DNA from: Branchipolynoe longqiensis
Taxonomy: Eukaryota > Annelida > Polychaeta > Phyllodocida > Polynoidae
Length of the DNA: 64,000 bases
Direction of reading: 5' to 3'
NCBI GenBank assembly: GCA_030323885.1
Contig: CM059197.1
Coordinates: 28,167,178-28,231,177 of the forward strand
Shown: piece after piece, positions 12,063 through 23,529 of the stretch
How the letters are laid out: each line of letters begins with the position of its first letter
Position numbering within the stretch: position 1 is the stretch's first letter
The notes under the pieces: model-generated
What the model was told of the DNA's origin: nothing
Seen by the model: only the letters and a program-made list of their open reading frames with translations
Database searches by the model: none
Translations under genes and position numbers: made by a program

Positions 12063-12185
12063 CCGATCGGCTACCCACGCAGGAAAGCCTGGTGTGGGAA
12101 GGTGTACTAAGGATTAACCTTTGGCTATAAGCGGGCTCCTTAGTGTGTGGTATTAGTATCTATTATATAGTATATAGTATCTGGT

Positions 12186-12850
12186 ATGCAGGTATTGCAG
12201 GTATATCAATACCTCAGGGAGTTTGACGCCCCTGCTTTGCAGAGTTGTAAACCACTGCCTTGTGGTACAGGTTCTTGACTGAACCGAAGGCTAAGGGAGC
12301 AAACCCTAAGCAGAAAACCATGTCACTGTGGCAGCATTAAGGGCGGTTGATGTATGGAACTCGCAACATCTCCCGACCAGCACTGCAGGGACAAATAGTT
12401 TTGCGCCTGTCTTGACATGTTCTTGCCGGTGTGAAACCTCTATTTGCTCCCCGAGAGAGTGCCGCTGGTAACTTGCAAAAGCCAGCAGCACTTCAACACT
12501 TTTGCAGGCAGCTTTCATGAAATGTATCTCGAACGGATGGGGCTGCCCTCTATGGAAGATCTTCTGATCAAAAAGAATCTCCGGTGGACTGGACACCTCA
12601 TGAGGATGTCATCAGACAGGCTACCAAAGCAGATCCTTTATTCTCAACTGTCTTCTGGCTACAGAAAGAGAGGGCACCCCCGTCTCCGGTTCAGGGATAC
12701 CATCAAGAGAAACCTGAAGCTGAGAGACATTAAGACTGACTCATGGACATCACTCTCACAGCAGAGAGCTAAATGGAGAGCGGCAGTCAAGTAATGAAAG
12801 CAGTCTTTGTCGCATCGCGACCGACAGCATGATGATGATGATGATGATGT
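12186..12850 (+). mobile_element. Chimeric LINE-derived retrocopy with the longest LINE tail in this group
   Basis: The 5' module (12186 to about 12530) ends ttcatgaaatg and is fused to the LINE ORF2 C-terminal domain. In the frame 12444-12794 the C-terminal part reads RWTGHLMRM, then LPKQILYSQL, then RLRFRDTIKRNLKLRDI. Such W.GH..RM and R.RF.D..KR.L words are seen after the RT in several non-LTR retrotransposon clades. The 3' UTR and a (GAT)n tail follow to 12850. Confidence 0.75.
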
Positions 12851-13370
12851 CAGTCTACACTTCCGGTTGTTCCACTTCGCAGTGGTATTATGGGTAGGTG
12901 CTTTGTAGAATCTGATAATATGTGGCGTGACTAGATATTGGGCCGTGTTTTGTTGCAAGGGCATAGTTTACAGGATACCTTATCACCCTTTGAGAATCCC
13001 ATTCCCGTGACGTGCATACACTTAGTTTTCTGGGGCTTAGGGTCTAGATTATAAGTGCCGTATGAAGTCGGGGTTGGCTGGGGTGGGGTGGGGGGGGGGT
13101 CCTTGTTGACAAAATAAACCGTCATATTTAATGAATCAGCCGAATCAGCGGAATCAGCCACACTTGCAAAAGTAAGCGAGTGTGTGTCTGAGTGCAGGGC
13201 TGGGATTTTACGGGCGAGCAACATCAGCATACTACCAGATATTTAAGTCAGATTATATATTTGAAAGTGAGCAGAGTGACAGTTGGCTCACGGTGTCTAG
13301 GAGGCGGGGATGAGAGAATTCCTGCCCCGCAGTGAATAACCTGGAGGTTAAGGTGGTTAGAGAGAAACAT
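12851..13370. other. Unannotated DNA
   Basis: No supported gene. A short 9-bp tandem (gaatcagcc/gaatcagcg) lies near 13134-13159 and a G-rich tract near 13080-13100. Confidence 0.35.
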
Positions 13371-13572
13371 TAAGAGGCTTAATAGTTAGCACACTTTGCC
13401 GGAATGCAAGAGATGTGGGTTCGATTCCCGCTATAGGCGCAATATTAGACATTGTCATCACCCCCACGACACTAGCCAACAGTTTAACCTCTCACCGCTC
13501 CAACTCATCCTTGTCAGCCTGTGCCTCATGGTAAGACCTGTTGCAAGGACGTAAAACAACAACAAACAAACC
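13371..13572 (+). repeat. tRNA-headed SINE with SINE-A-like tail
   Basis: A tRNA-like head (ttaatagttagcacact ... gtgggttcgattcccgc) resembles SINE-C. After about 70 bp it ends gttgcaaggacgtaaaac(aac)n, a tail like that of SINE-A. Similar lone heads are at about 14935-15000 and 15178-15245. Confidence 0.55.
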
Positions 13573-13624
13573 TGGCATGAATGCCCGCCACCCACCCACT
13601 GCCAGCGGTTATAATCTACCCACC

Positions 13625-13777
13625 CTCTCTCCAGAACCATCCATAACTCATCCCACAACCATCCATAACTCATCCCACAACCATCCAGAACTCATCCCAC
13701 AACCATCCAGAACTCATCCCACAACCATCCAGAACTCATCCCACAACCATCCAGAACTCATCCCACAACCATCAACA
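13625..13777. repeat. 22-bp minisatellite, about 7 units
   Basis: Tandem catcccacaaccatccagaact units with little variation. Confidence 0.9.
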
Positions 13778-14526
13778 TACCGGTCCCATTAAATCGCTGC
13801 TCCCCCCCCCCCCGAAACAACTGGACCACTGCCATCCCACACTAACCCCCCAGCTCCACCCACTACCCCTCTTCGCTCCCACCCAACCACCCACCCACCC
13901 ACCCACCCACCCATCGAAAGCCAACCCCCAACCCCAGTTTATTCCCGCCTACAGGGCAATTCAGATCTCCTCCCAGAATGCCCTCGACTTCCGCTTAATA
14001 GTCTATCTTCACATTTAGGTCTCACAAAGCAGTGTCCCCAAAAATGCGGAGCGGCATCAGTCGAATTAAGGCCAGCGTGCCTTAAAAGCACATAAAGTGT
14101 CCACCCGGCCATTGCCCAAGCTAGAACTGCCGGTAGGCGTGTTGGTGGGGATTAGGGCAGGCGTCATTGCGGTCCTCTAATAAATATACCTTTTCCGCGG
14201 GCTACCCACCGAAATAGTTAGTTGTTTCCCACTGCTATCACCTAGGATCTGATGAGCGTTCGGCGGTGGGAATCCTCTAGATGTCCTTTAACACTGATTT
14301 TGTATGATCCAGGATGAGCTGTTATGTAGAAGCGTAGTTCTTGTACTCATATTATAGGACGGATTGGTGATGGAATTGGGTCTACTCAGCTAGACAGTCA
14401 TGACATCGGAATGGATCTATGTTGTAAGATAACATCAGGGAATTATTAGAGTTTGGCAAGTCCCAGAGGGCAGCGGAGAACAGGGGAAAAGTAAAGAAAA
14501 CTGGTTGCAATGTCATCTGTCACGGT
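13778..14526. other. Poly-C tract and unannotated DNA
   Basis: A poly-C run (13801-13813) and a (CCCA)n patch (13884-13912) are followed by sequence in which nothing is recognised. Confidence 0.35.
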
Positions 14527-14834
14527 ATTCTCTGTGGCCGACTGGATAGAGTGTCTGACTTTTTTCTGGGTCGGACTCCTAATCTGAAGGTCGGTGGTTC
14601 GATTCCCCATGCCCCCATCTCTGCCAATTTGGATTTCCAACGCTGTGTATAACTTACAGCGTCATCAAAGGCCGGTTGCTCTCATACCATGTCTATGTGG
14701 TGTGGGAGGTTAAAAATCCCTTGGGTCGGTAAAAGTGTAGGTTTGGGCTTTCTATCGACAAACTGTCTAATGGTGAAAACAAGCCTATTCAGGCTTATCC
14801 ATGATAGGCAGTATAAATCTTCAACAACAACAAA
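14527..14834 (+). repeat. SINE-B, full length
   Basis: The tRNA-like head starts tctctgtggccgactggata and carries a ggtggttcgattcccc B box. The body contains tgtgtataacttacagcgtc, a ggtgtgggaggttaaaaatc box and gtctaatggtgaaaacaagc. It ends at (aac)n. Other copies are at 16000, 29088, 31038 and 51588. Confidence 0.85.
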
Positions 14835-15335
14835 ATATGTGGTGCCCCAAAGACCCTCACGGTTAAGGGATTGGTGATGATGATGAGTGACACCTCCCTA
14901 AAAGCTGGGAGGCGTTGCTAGGTTTGGCTGCATAAATGGTTAGTACGCCCGCCCTGGAATATTAGATATGTGGGTTCGAATCTTATTCGAAATTTAGTAC
15001 CGCCTTTCTTTGGAATACATCCAACGAGACCAATCAACAACTACAAGGTATTATTTTATTCCAGAGTTTTATGCATTTCTCTTAATTCCTATTCATTCAT
15101 ACTGTATTAACCACTTTGGAAAATGGCCATGTATACAAGTAAGCGTAGATAGGTTGAGCATCAGAGAGAGCATGTAGGCTAATGATGGTTAGGACGATAC
15201 GCCCGGTATGGCAAGAAGCGTAGGTTCGAATCCTGCTATAGGTATTACCATTCCCTCTCCACAACAATGTTGTTGTGTTATTGAAGCATCAGTTTGACGG
15301 ACAGTTACGTCAGTGTGTCCGTTGATAAATAGTTG

Positions 15336-15592
15336 ATTGGTTGTTGGAGTTTTACGTCGTAGCAACATCTAAGATCATATTAGGAAAGGTGCTGACTTAG
15401 TTGCAGTGTACTCTTAATGCAACGTTTTAGTGCTGCCCCAATGGGAGACCAGACTACCACAATGATGACCCGATAACCCACTCAGTCACATTATCCTGAC
15501 ACTGAGCCAACCAGTCCTTGCCCTATCAAAATAATGCGAGCGCCTGGCTAGGAAACGACACATATCAACTTTTGTTTTGGTAAATAGTGCTC
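15336..15592 (-). repeat. SINE-A body and tail, reversed
   Basis: Starts with the inverted tail (ggttgttggagttttacgtc) and continues through the inverted body to the ggctaggaaac box. The tRNA head is missing. Confidence 0.8.
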
Positions 15593-15999
15593 AGGTGCTG
15601 GCAAATCACCCCCCTCCCCCCCCCTGACTATGGGGCGTGCACCCTGCAGTGCCTAGTGCAAAATAAAAGCGGCATATATATACCGCCTTGCATATTGTAT
15701 GATGGTGTTTTAGCGAGGGGCCGGTGGGACGCCGTCTGATTTATGGTTCCACTTTTATGGTGTGCTTTAATTTTTGTCTGGCTAGCATCGCATTGGTCGC
15801 AGCAATGGCAGACGTGACTAACCAAGTTAGGACTCGCAGTATCAAGGGCTCCCTGTATCAAGGAAAGGGTCAAAAGTCAAATTATTTTCATCTTTCTTGT
15901 TCAATTTGTTTCATTCCTCACAATAACGTACGGTTTCAGTGCCTGTATACTGCTGTAAGCACCGTCTTGATTTGACCTTAGATGTTGCCAGGACGTCCG

Positions 16000-16290
16000 T
16001 TCTCTGTGGCGGAGTGGTTAGAGTGTTTTTCTTTTTTCTAGGTCGGACTCCTAATCTGAATGTTGGTGGTTTGATTCCCCGTGCCATCACCTTTGTATTT
16101 CCACCGCTGTGTATAACTTACAGCGTCATCAAAGGCCAGTTGCTGTCATACCATGTCTAGGTGGTGTGGGAGGTTAAAAATCGCTTGCGTTGGTAAAAGT
16201 GTAGGCTCAGGCTTTCTATCGACCAACTGTATAATGGTGCAAAGAAGTCTATTCAGACTTAGAAATGATAGGCAGTATAAATCTTTAAAA
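16000..16290 (+). repeat. SINE-B, full length, abutting a SINE-A tail
   Basis: The head tctctgtggcggagtggtta is followed by the standard body and an A-rich tail. It lies directly after a SINE-A 3' end (tgaccttagatgttgccagg, 15973-15994), so one element inserted at or near the end of the other. Confidence 0.85.
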
Positions 16291-16815
16291 AAACTAATCT
16301 CCAAAAAGCAACAAACGCAAATCAAGTTGTAATGAGAAATGTAGCTACACACTGAACAGTAATAATATAGATGGACAGCTACAAGAAAATGCACAATTGT
16401 TATTCATGAATGCCCAGCTGAGAGTAGGCTAACAGTAACAGACAATTGAAGAAATGAAATACCAGAAAAAAGGATGGGAGGGCTCCTTCTGTTAACCTAA
16501 CATGTGTGTGTGTGGGGAAGGTGGGTTGGTGTGAACAGGGGTACAGGGTGGGTGGGTAGTGTGGGTGTGTAAAGCTGGACACACACATTTGTCGCGTGAC
16601 TGACTGACTGATGCATAACCAATGACCTATGAATATACCGTAAACAACTAGAGACACAAGTGGCAGTAAAGTAAAGCTGACCTACTTCTATGTACGTGGC
16701 CCACATATGTGGGTCCTCTTTGAAGGTTTATCTGACATTACTATTCAAAAGCTTCCATGTTAATGTTGCTTAGTCCGATCCTGTCGAGATTCTGTTACTT
16801 TTTTAATTCAATATG

Positions 16816-17272
16816 TTAAGGCTCTGTCACACATCACTGGATTGGGGAAACGGAAAGAAACCGAACAAAGTCTGTTGATATCCGGCAAAGTCCGGTTTCT
16901 GTCTGTTGCATATCTGTTGCATATCCATTCATATCCATTCATATCCGGTCCGATCCGTTACAAGTTTTGAACATGCACAGAACTTTGAATGGATACCGCC
17001 AGATTGACGTCTATGGTTCTTGTTCGGTTTGAGTTAGTTCAGTCTGCTTATCATCCGTTGGCTATTCGTTCATGTACGGTTCATGTCCGTTTCATCTCCG
17101 TTTCATGTCCGTTTCATGTCCATTTCATGTTCGTTCGTCAGGCGGCATTTGACCCGATATCGCAACATTTTGACACATTTTAATACATTTTGATACTTAT
17201 CACGCCCGAACACCACCAGACTAGAAAATTCTGTCCGTTGCTCAAAGGGGCACAGTGTGACAGGCACTTTAT
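16816..17272 (+). mobile_element. TTAA MITE, subfamily with ggatatgca/ggacatgaa words
   Basis: The left end ttaaggctctgtcacac and right end gtgtgacaggcacttta are inverted. The interior carries repeated ccgtttcatgtccg and gcatatccattcatatcc words and the block aacattttgacacattttaa. Same subfamily and orientation as 25765-26128; reversed relative to 48794-49261. It sits in a TTAA of the host MITE-D. Confidence 0.75.
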
Positions 17273-17497
17273 GTTTATCATTATGACTTACCTCACTTTT
17301 GTTTGAAATACATGTGATTATATATGCTTAACATTAGAGATATTTGAAGTGAAAACCTGGTAAGTAATTGTTGGCATACACTACTTACTTCTGATAGCAC
17401 ATACTTTAGAAGAAATATATTTAAAAAGTGCACCTGTGTCTAAGATGGATATATAGGATCAAATCTAGCTAAGTGTTTTGGTTAGGAACATCTAAAA

Positions 17498-17593
17498 AAC
17501 TCTTTTCCAAAACGCAATAAGCGTGGATCAAAAAAACTTAGCTTGCAATGTCAATGTCAAGCTCGTAGCTTGTGCTATGGAAAAGAGCTCTTC
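17498..17593. mobile_element. MITE-F, arm 1
   Basis: A short palindromic element whose ends read actcttttccaaaacgc and gctatggaaaagagctctt. An inverted second copy lies at 17860-17955, on the far side of a SINE-A' copy. Confidence 0.6.
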
Positions 17594-17611
17594 CTACATA
17601 TAAAGAACTCT

Positions 17612-17842
17612 TGGCAGACGGGATGGTTGAATCAGTTAGAGCATCCATTTCCAGTGTTGGTAGATCATGCCATGGTTGAAACCCTGGTCGAGTCAAACCA
17701 ATGACTTAAAAGTTGATACTTGTCGCTTCATAGCCAGGTGCTCAGCATTATTTGGATAGGACAAGGAGCAGTGGAATGAGGAAGACCAATAGCCCGCAAT
17801 TGAAATTGCTTAACCAACTAATGTACCAAACAAAACAATGTA
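17612..17842 (+). repeat. SINE-A' copy with head
   Basis: A tRNA-like head (ggatggttgaatcagttagagc ... ggttgaaaccc) is followed by the linker, the aggtgctcagcattatttgg box and the SINE-A' 3' half ending taatgtaccaaacaaaac. It lies between the two MITE-F arms. Confidence 0.75.
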
Positions 17843-17859
17843 TATGTATACATATATCG

Positions 17860-17955
17860 AGAGCTCTTTTCCAAAGCATAGGCTATGAGCTTGGCATTGG
17901 CATTGCAAGCTCATATTTTGGATGGGCGCTTATCGCGTTTTGGAAAAGAGCTCTT
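17860..17955. mobile_element. MITE-F, arm 2 (inverted)
   Basis: Roughly 80 percent identical by eye to the reverse complement of 17498-17593, from gagctcttttccaaagcata to ttttggaaaagagctctt. Confidence 0.6.
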
Positions 17956-17993
17956 CATTTGATATTTTCATTAGAATATGGAGCTTTATAAAC

Positions 17994-18334
17994 TGCAGGC
18001 TCCTGAGTTCTTAGGTAGTGACTGGCCATGCAGAGTGTGCCCAGCTTGAAGATGGTCTCAGTCCGCATGCCTGCAATGAGAGGGAGACGGCTGCGCAGCC
18101 TCGCCAGATTCACAGGGCCCGTCTCAGGGCTCAGGCCGAGCCCTGTTCAGGCGTTCTTACCCGCATCCGGTACTGTGGCGAAAGACTCAGAGCGAGGCTG
18201 AACCGATTGAAGGACGGCCGTGATTGATGGGTCCAAATCTGATAGGCGGGTGAAAAGGTGGATTGTGATTAGCAGACGGGTGAATGCTATTGAAACAGTG
18301 TTCTCCATCACTGCTCTCCTGGCTAATGCGCTTA
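17994..18334. other. GC-richer unannotated segment
   Basis: Higher GC than its surroundings, with overlapping short open frames on both strands. No protein motif is recognised. A host exon cannot be excluded, but no splice sites or homology support one. Confidence 0.3.
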
Positions 18335-18945
18335 CAAACCCAAACGCACACACACCTTACACCCACAACCTACTTACCCCCCTACACACCTACTTACACC
18401 TTACCCACACCATATTCACACTCACACGCACATACACCTTACACCCACACCCTACTCACCCCCCTACACCCACACACACCTGCTTACACGTTACGCACAC
18501 CATATTCACACTCACACGTGCACACACCTTACACCCACACCCCTCTCACCCCCACCCACACACACTTACGTACACCTTACGCACACCATATTCACACTGA
18601 CACGAGCAGACACCTTACACCCACACCCTTATCACCCCACACACACCTACTTACACCTTACCCACACCATATTCACACTCACACGCACACACACCTTACA
18701 CCCACACCCTACTCACCCTACTACCCACCCACAAACACCTACTTACACCTTACCCACACCATATTCACACGCACACACACCTTGCACCCATACCCTACTC
18801 ACCCTCCCACCACCAACACACACCTACTTACACCTTACTCACACCCTATTCAGACTCACAGCCACACACTGCTCACACTCACACCATACCCACCCCTACA
18901 CCCACACCGACTCCCACACATACACCCACCCCAGTCTCCAGGGCG
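18335..18945. repeat. CA-rich minisatellite, units of about 85-100 bp
   Basis: tacttacaccttacccacacc recurs near 18385, 18482, 18567, 18650, 18742 and 18827 within CA-rich sequence. The 246-codon His/Thr/Pro-rich frame across it is a product of the repeat. Confidence 0.85.
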
Positions 18946-20050
18946 GTCACTACCTCCTTACTTGTCGACGCTTACACTGCCTCGCCTAGCTTCTCAAGGT
19001 CAGAATCGAACCTTCCGGCAGTGAGTTACGTCCGAACTGGACCCTTGCAAAGCGCGGACCAGGGGTCATGGGGTCCACATCTTGTTTCACATCAAACCCA
19101 ACCGCTGAGACGTAGATCTTCTTAATTGTGGTTCAAGGTCGTTGCCACGGTTCCCCAAGGGCACATGGTCGCACGCCTTAAGGTGAGTGAACATTCGCTG
19201 GGACTATCGGCCACCACCTCTTTGACTAAGTTAATCAGCCGTAATGGTTGTTCAGCCGGCTTAGGAAGGGACTTAATAGTTTACGCAACGATTACTCTCA
19301 GTAGCTCCCCCACTCCCCCCCCCCCACTCGGACCCTGTGCAGTAACGGAATCCCACACCCAACAGCCAGTTCCACCTACCAGCCGACCCCCCGCTGACAC
19401 CCGGCGTGAGTAGTATGTAAAGATTGGGCTTAGGATGCGGGCACACTGCAAGAGTTGCTCCTAAATAAAGAGGGGAAATGGAAGATAGGATTCATGGAAG
19501 ATAGGATTCGGTAAAATATATCTAAGGAAATGCATTTCCATGACCAACTATAGATTTGGAATATATGAATTCGTCCATAAAAGTCTCTAATGTACAGTTA
19601 GTGGTTATACTCTTCTCGTGGTATCCCTGGAAATATGTTAATTTAGGTCATTGGCAATATCAGTCATCTATTAAATGTGGCACTAACCTTAACCAATACT
19701 CCTACAGCAGGATTTAAATGCAACAGTATTAGTGTAGATGGGACGGAGTTCCACTATTGATGTGACTATGAGTTGCATCTGTCCGATTCAATAGGATTGT
19801 CCATTTCTCTGTTTGTTCTAAACGTGTACATGTGGGCTACATGCAGCTGATGAGATTTCAACTTTATTTGTCTTAAACTTGTGTCCTATTTCCTTATTTA
19901 ATAAGCGCATCCATATTGGAAAATGGGAAGTAGAATATTCGCACTTTCCCTTGAGAAAAGAAATTTGGTAAGCAGCATTTATGAACAGATATGATTGTGT
20001 AAGTCGATAACATATTATAGCAATATGTATATACATGGTATATATACTTA
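18946..20050. other. Unannotated DNA
   Basis: No gene supported. A poly-C run lies near 19314-19325 and a duplicated ggaagataggattc near 19480-19508. Confidence 0.35.
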
Positions 20051-20057
20051 CATATGG

Positions 20058-20099
<42 letters not shown>

Positions 20100-20103
20100 T
20101 ATA

Positions 20104-20290
20104 TATGTGTCATGGGGGTGATGAAAATGGGAAATATTGCGCCTAGAGTGGGACTTGAAACCACATCTCTTTGTATTCCGAGCCAGTGTGCTAACCATTA
20201 CACCACCTATGCTCCCTGATATCACCACACTACCCACGCCTACCTGTCTATGTCGTTACTTGCCTGAGAGTTCAGTGCACACTACTACAT
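20104..20290 (-). repeat. SINE-C copy, reversed, beside (TA)n
   Basis: Minus-strand reading gives the tRNA-like head (ggtggtgtaatggttagcac) and the gggaaatatt..cccattttc linker. A (TA)n run (20058-20097) abuts its 3' end. Confidence 0.65.
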
Positions 20291-20295
20291 ATGTA

Positions 20296-20612
20296 TACCG
20301 TATATGTCCCAATAGAAGCACACCACCCAATAGAAGCACACAACCTATTTCAAGATTGAAAGCGCACACACATTTACTATCATATTCAGACTCAATGCAC
20401 ATGAAATAAGACAATATACTATATTTCAGAGGCGCAACAAAAACAAATAACAATTTACGATCATATTCAGCCTGAATGTACATACAATAAGATGATCCCA
20501 CTTTATTTCAGAGGCATGACAAAAACAAATCCATGGAATTCTTTAACTTTGAATAGATGCGCATTCATGTGTCTGCACTCTCCCAGTGTGTGTCTTTTGG
20601 GACATATACGGT
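20296..20612. mobile_element. MITE with TACCGTATATGTCCCAA termini
   Basis: taccgtatatgtcccaatag at 20296 is matched inverted by ttttgggacatatacggta ending 20612. Inside, a block around tttcagaggcRYRacaaaaac is duplicated (about 20425 and 20505). TA-flanked ends fit a Tc1/mariner-type non-autonomous element. Confidence 0.65.
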
Positions 20613-21822
20613 ACATATGATGCGCAGCGAAGGAGGAAGACGGAGGCAGGAGTGGAGAAAAACACACTTTATTATGTAAAGTGGGGGGGGGGGGTGGCAG
20701 GGGGGCAATGTACAATGTGGGGTGTATCTGTACAATGATAATGAAATAAAGTGCAGGATAATGTCAGAGTCTTTTTAGGGGAGCGGCCCCGAAGAGCCCT
20801 CCACCCTAGAAGGTAGAACTGAGTGTAGTTTGGGTGGGTGGGTGGAGAAAAAGGGGAGGAGTGCGTCTGGCAGGGGAAGGAGGCTGAGGGGCGAGAGAGG
20901 GCAGCGAGGCTGGGTTATAAGGGAGAGAGGGAGATGGGGGGTTATGCAATGCACCGGTCGCGGGCTGGGGGGAGGGAGAGATGGGGGGGGGGGTGCTCCT
21001 CCTTCACTGCGAATCAAGCGCAATGCAAGCATTACGGCCAATTCTGCTACATCCATGACACTGCTCCGACCTATATCTGTAAGCCATGTCCCTCTATGTG
21101 TGTCATCACTGCCTTCCTCCCCTTGATGTCATCCCTCATCCCCCCTCCCCCCTGACGCCACACACTGGATCTGGATGCGCCGTGTGGTGCGGATTTCCGG
21201 GTGAGGATAATGAGATAATGGGGGTGTAATTACCATAAAACCTTCTTACACAGTCTCCTATATGGGCATGTCCATCATATACGCATCAATCCCCCCCCCC
21301 CGTCACTGTGAGAACCCTCCCCTCCCTCCTACTCACTTCACCCTACTAAGCAACCGCCTTTCCGCCACACGCAGTATGCAATAAGTACAAATGTGCTCTA
21401 TAAGGAATTCATGGGGATCAAATAAACAAGGACAAGATTCGCACACATTATATTATATTTGTGAAAAGAGCTATAGCTGTATCAGTGGCAGTTATGTAAT
21501 CAATAGAGCCTCTGCTGCTCAGTGTGTGTGGTGAGTTCCAAACAGATTTTTAACTTTATAAGTATGGCATTTATATTTCTTTCCAGAGAATAAATTATTC
21601 CTCCCTAACTGATTAATCATGCTTGATTAATATATATATATGTAATGGCCCATGGCCTTCTGACTCTCACCCTGCCACACACACACGGAAGAACGCCAAG
21701 ATCCAATATCAGTACGCGTCAACTTGGTTTATTGAACCAATCTGCTCTCTGCGGCATCCACAGTCATCTAACCCGCCCCCTGACTTGCCAGATCCCACCT
21801 CGACTCCATAGGTGGGGTGGGG
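20613..21822. other. G-rich low complexity and unannotated DNA
   Basis: G-rich tracts at 20683-20706 and 20810-21000 and a poly-C run near 21291-21301 could form unusual DNA structures. No gene is supported. Confidence 0.35.
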
Positions 21823-21985
21823 GGGTGAGTTAGCCACACGCAGTAGAGGGCAGCCCAGTTGGGTCTGCCTGCTGGCTAGCCTGCCGCCACCTAGCGCAGT
21901 TCTGTGTAACTGCATAGGTGTGCGGCGTAGTCTCCACTGTTACCCCGTGGTAGTAGGGCTCATGTACAGACTACTACATATATAT
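21823..21985 (+). repeat. Dispersed repeat E, copy 1
   Basis: Shares the order gttaRcc..acgcagYagaKggcagccc, then ctggctagc/ggcggctac, then gtggtagtRgRRctcatgtac, then gactactaca with 35100-35262. Both copies lie next to a MITE-D end. Confidence 0.55.
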
Positions 21986-22010
21986 ATATATTTCCATATG
22001 TATAAGACAA

Positions 22011-22347
22011 TAAAGTTCCATAGTCCAATGATTTAGCGTTTCTGTCATTTTTCTGAGATAAATACGTTAAGTTTATTGTTACAATCTACCTTACTTTAGT
22101 TTGAAGTAACTTTTATTTCAGATATTTTAAATGCAAGCATGTCAAAGTAGTTTTGGCAAGAACGCCCAAACTCTGGCACAATAGGCTTCAGCAGTGCCAG
22201 CTTCTATTAAACTGTCTCAGTATTCCCTTCTACTTGACAACAAATGCTTAATAATGTAATAGTATCTAAGTTAGATATGTAGAATCAATTCTAGATAATT
22301 GTCTTGGTTTTGAAAATGTGATGCTTCGTCGAACTATGCAGCTTTAA
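22011..22347. mobile_element. MITE-D, complete copy
   Basis: taaagttccatagtccaatg at 22011 and cgaactatgcagctttaa ending 22347 are the inverted termini. The 337-bp AT-rich interior contains ctttagtttgaagtaac and agataattgtcttggtttt. Confidence 0.75.
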
Positions 22348-22510
22348 GACATTGAGACATTTTTTATTCACAATTTCTATACAATATTCCACAAACATGT
22401 ACTATTCTGTTGACACTAGAAATTGCAGGAACAGTGTAACCATTAAAGGGTGTCTTCCCACTGCCTCTTATAAACAAAATAAATCAAGAAACTAAATTAT
22501 TATATAAATA

Positions 22511-22693
22511 TATAACTAAAACCTTCCTATACCGAGCCCTCCTCAGATCGACCACTCCCCTATATCGATCGCTTTATTCGGGTCCCAACAATACCATTGT
22601 ACGGATATTGTAACTCTCTAAACCGACCACCTCCCTAAATGGACCAATTAAAGTATGGGCCATGGTCGGTCGATTTAGAGAGGTTTTACTGTA
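22511..22693. mobile_element. Mariner/pogo-type MITE, copy 2
   Basis: taactaaaaccttcctata and tagagaggttttactgta form the termini. The interior matches 5512-5679, including gggtcccaacaata and ccgaccacctccctaaatgg. Confidence 0.75.
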
Positions 22694-23104
22694 TATATAT
22701 ATATATACTCATCTGGTGCGACTGACACTTGTCGACACTCATTGGAGGAGAGGTGGGCCGCAGGTGGCGCCACCGGTCAAGTGCGGAGTTTAACGGAGAA
22801 TACCAATGGTAATAACGATAATATATAGTAATTAATATATAATTATGGCCGCTGGCATAACGGTGCTACTTGTGCTGCCTGTATACATCCGGCATGTGGA
22901 AATGATTATCCCACACAATGCACTCGTTCCCACGCCCTTTTCTCTGAAGCTTGACACGTGTAGCCTGTTGACTGGCGTTGAAGGAAAGGTGCTTACATGG
23001 TGGCCGAATTACATTGACTATCTTCATATGCTCACTACCATCACGTTGCCAGTGCATTTGATAGCGTCAGTTATTTGCCTACTATTCAAGAAAAACTGCC
23101 ACTG
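22694..23104. other. Unannotated DNA
   Basis: A 97-codon frame at 22845-23138 starts with ATG, but it runs into a reversed SINE at its 3' end and shows no recognised domain, so no gene is called. Confidence 0.3.
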
Positions 23105-23392
23105 TAGTTTGTTTATTTGTTTGGGGTTTGCACCCTAGCTACATCTAAGTTGATATCAACACGGGTACCGACTTGTGACAGGGCGCACTCATGATGACTT
23201 TGCAGGGCTGATGCGTGGGCTGACCAGATTCCCGATGCCTTGACCCAATATCTCACTCAGTCATGTTATCTTGATACAGAGAATACCAATCCTTGCCTGA
23301 TCCTAGTAATGCTGAGGGATTATGTTAGCTAGCGACAATTGTCAGCGTTGTAAATTATTGCTAGGAAGCACTCTTACCTATTCGACCACACA
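23105..23392 (-). repeat. SINE-A, reversed, diverged
   Basis: Inverted tail (tttggggtttgcaccctagc) and body, with the tgtgacagggcgcactcat and cagtcatgttatcttgata boxes, ending near a degraded head. Confidence 0.7.
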
Positions 23393-23529
23393 CATCAATA
23401 CTGTTCATTCAGAATTGCCTATTGGGGCATTCACTATGTAAATTTCTGATCCTGTTTGCTAGTTAACCGCTACTAGACAAGGCTGCATGTATTGGGTGGT
23501 TTCTTTTGTGTGTTTTATCTGCTTCTATT

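Larger units (their letters stand above)
16760..17993. mobile_element. MITE-D outer copy split by nested insertions
   Basis: The left terminus (ttaatgttgcttagtccgat, 16760) and right terminus (ttttcattagaatatggagctt, ending about 17993) belong to MITE-D. The interior words of D lie at 16780-16815, 17273-17490 and after 17955. The gaps are filled by a TTAA MITE (16816-17272) and by a palindromic F-SINE-F block (17498-17955). Confidence 0.6.

Noticed and set aside
22845..23138. 97-codon hydrophobic protein starting with ATG
   Set aside because: It runs into a reversed SINE-A at its end and has no recognised domain.
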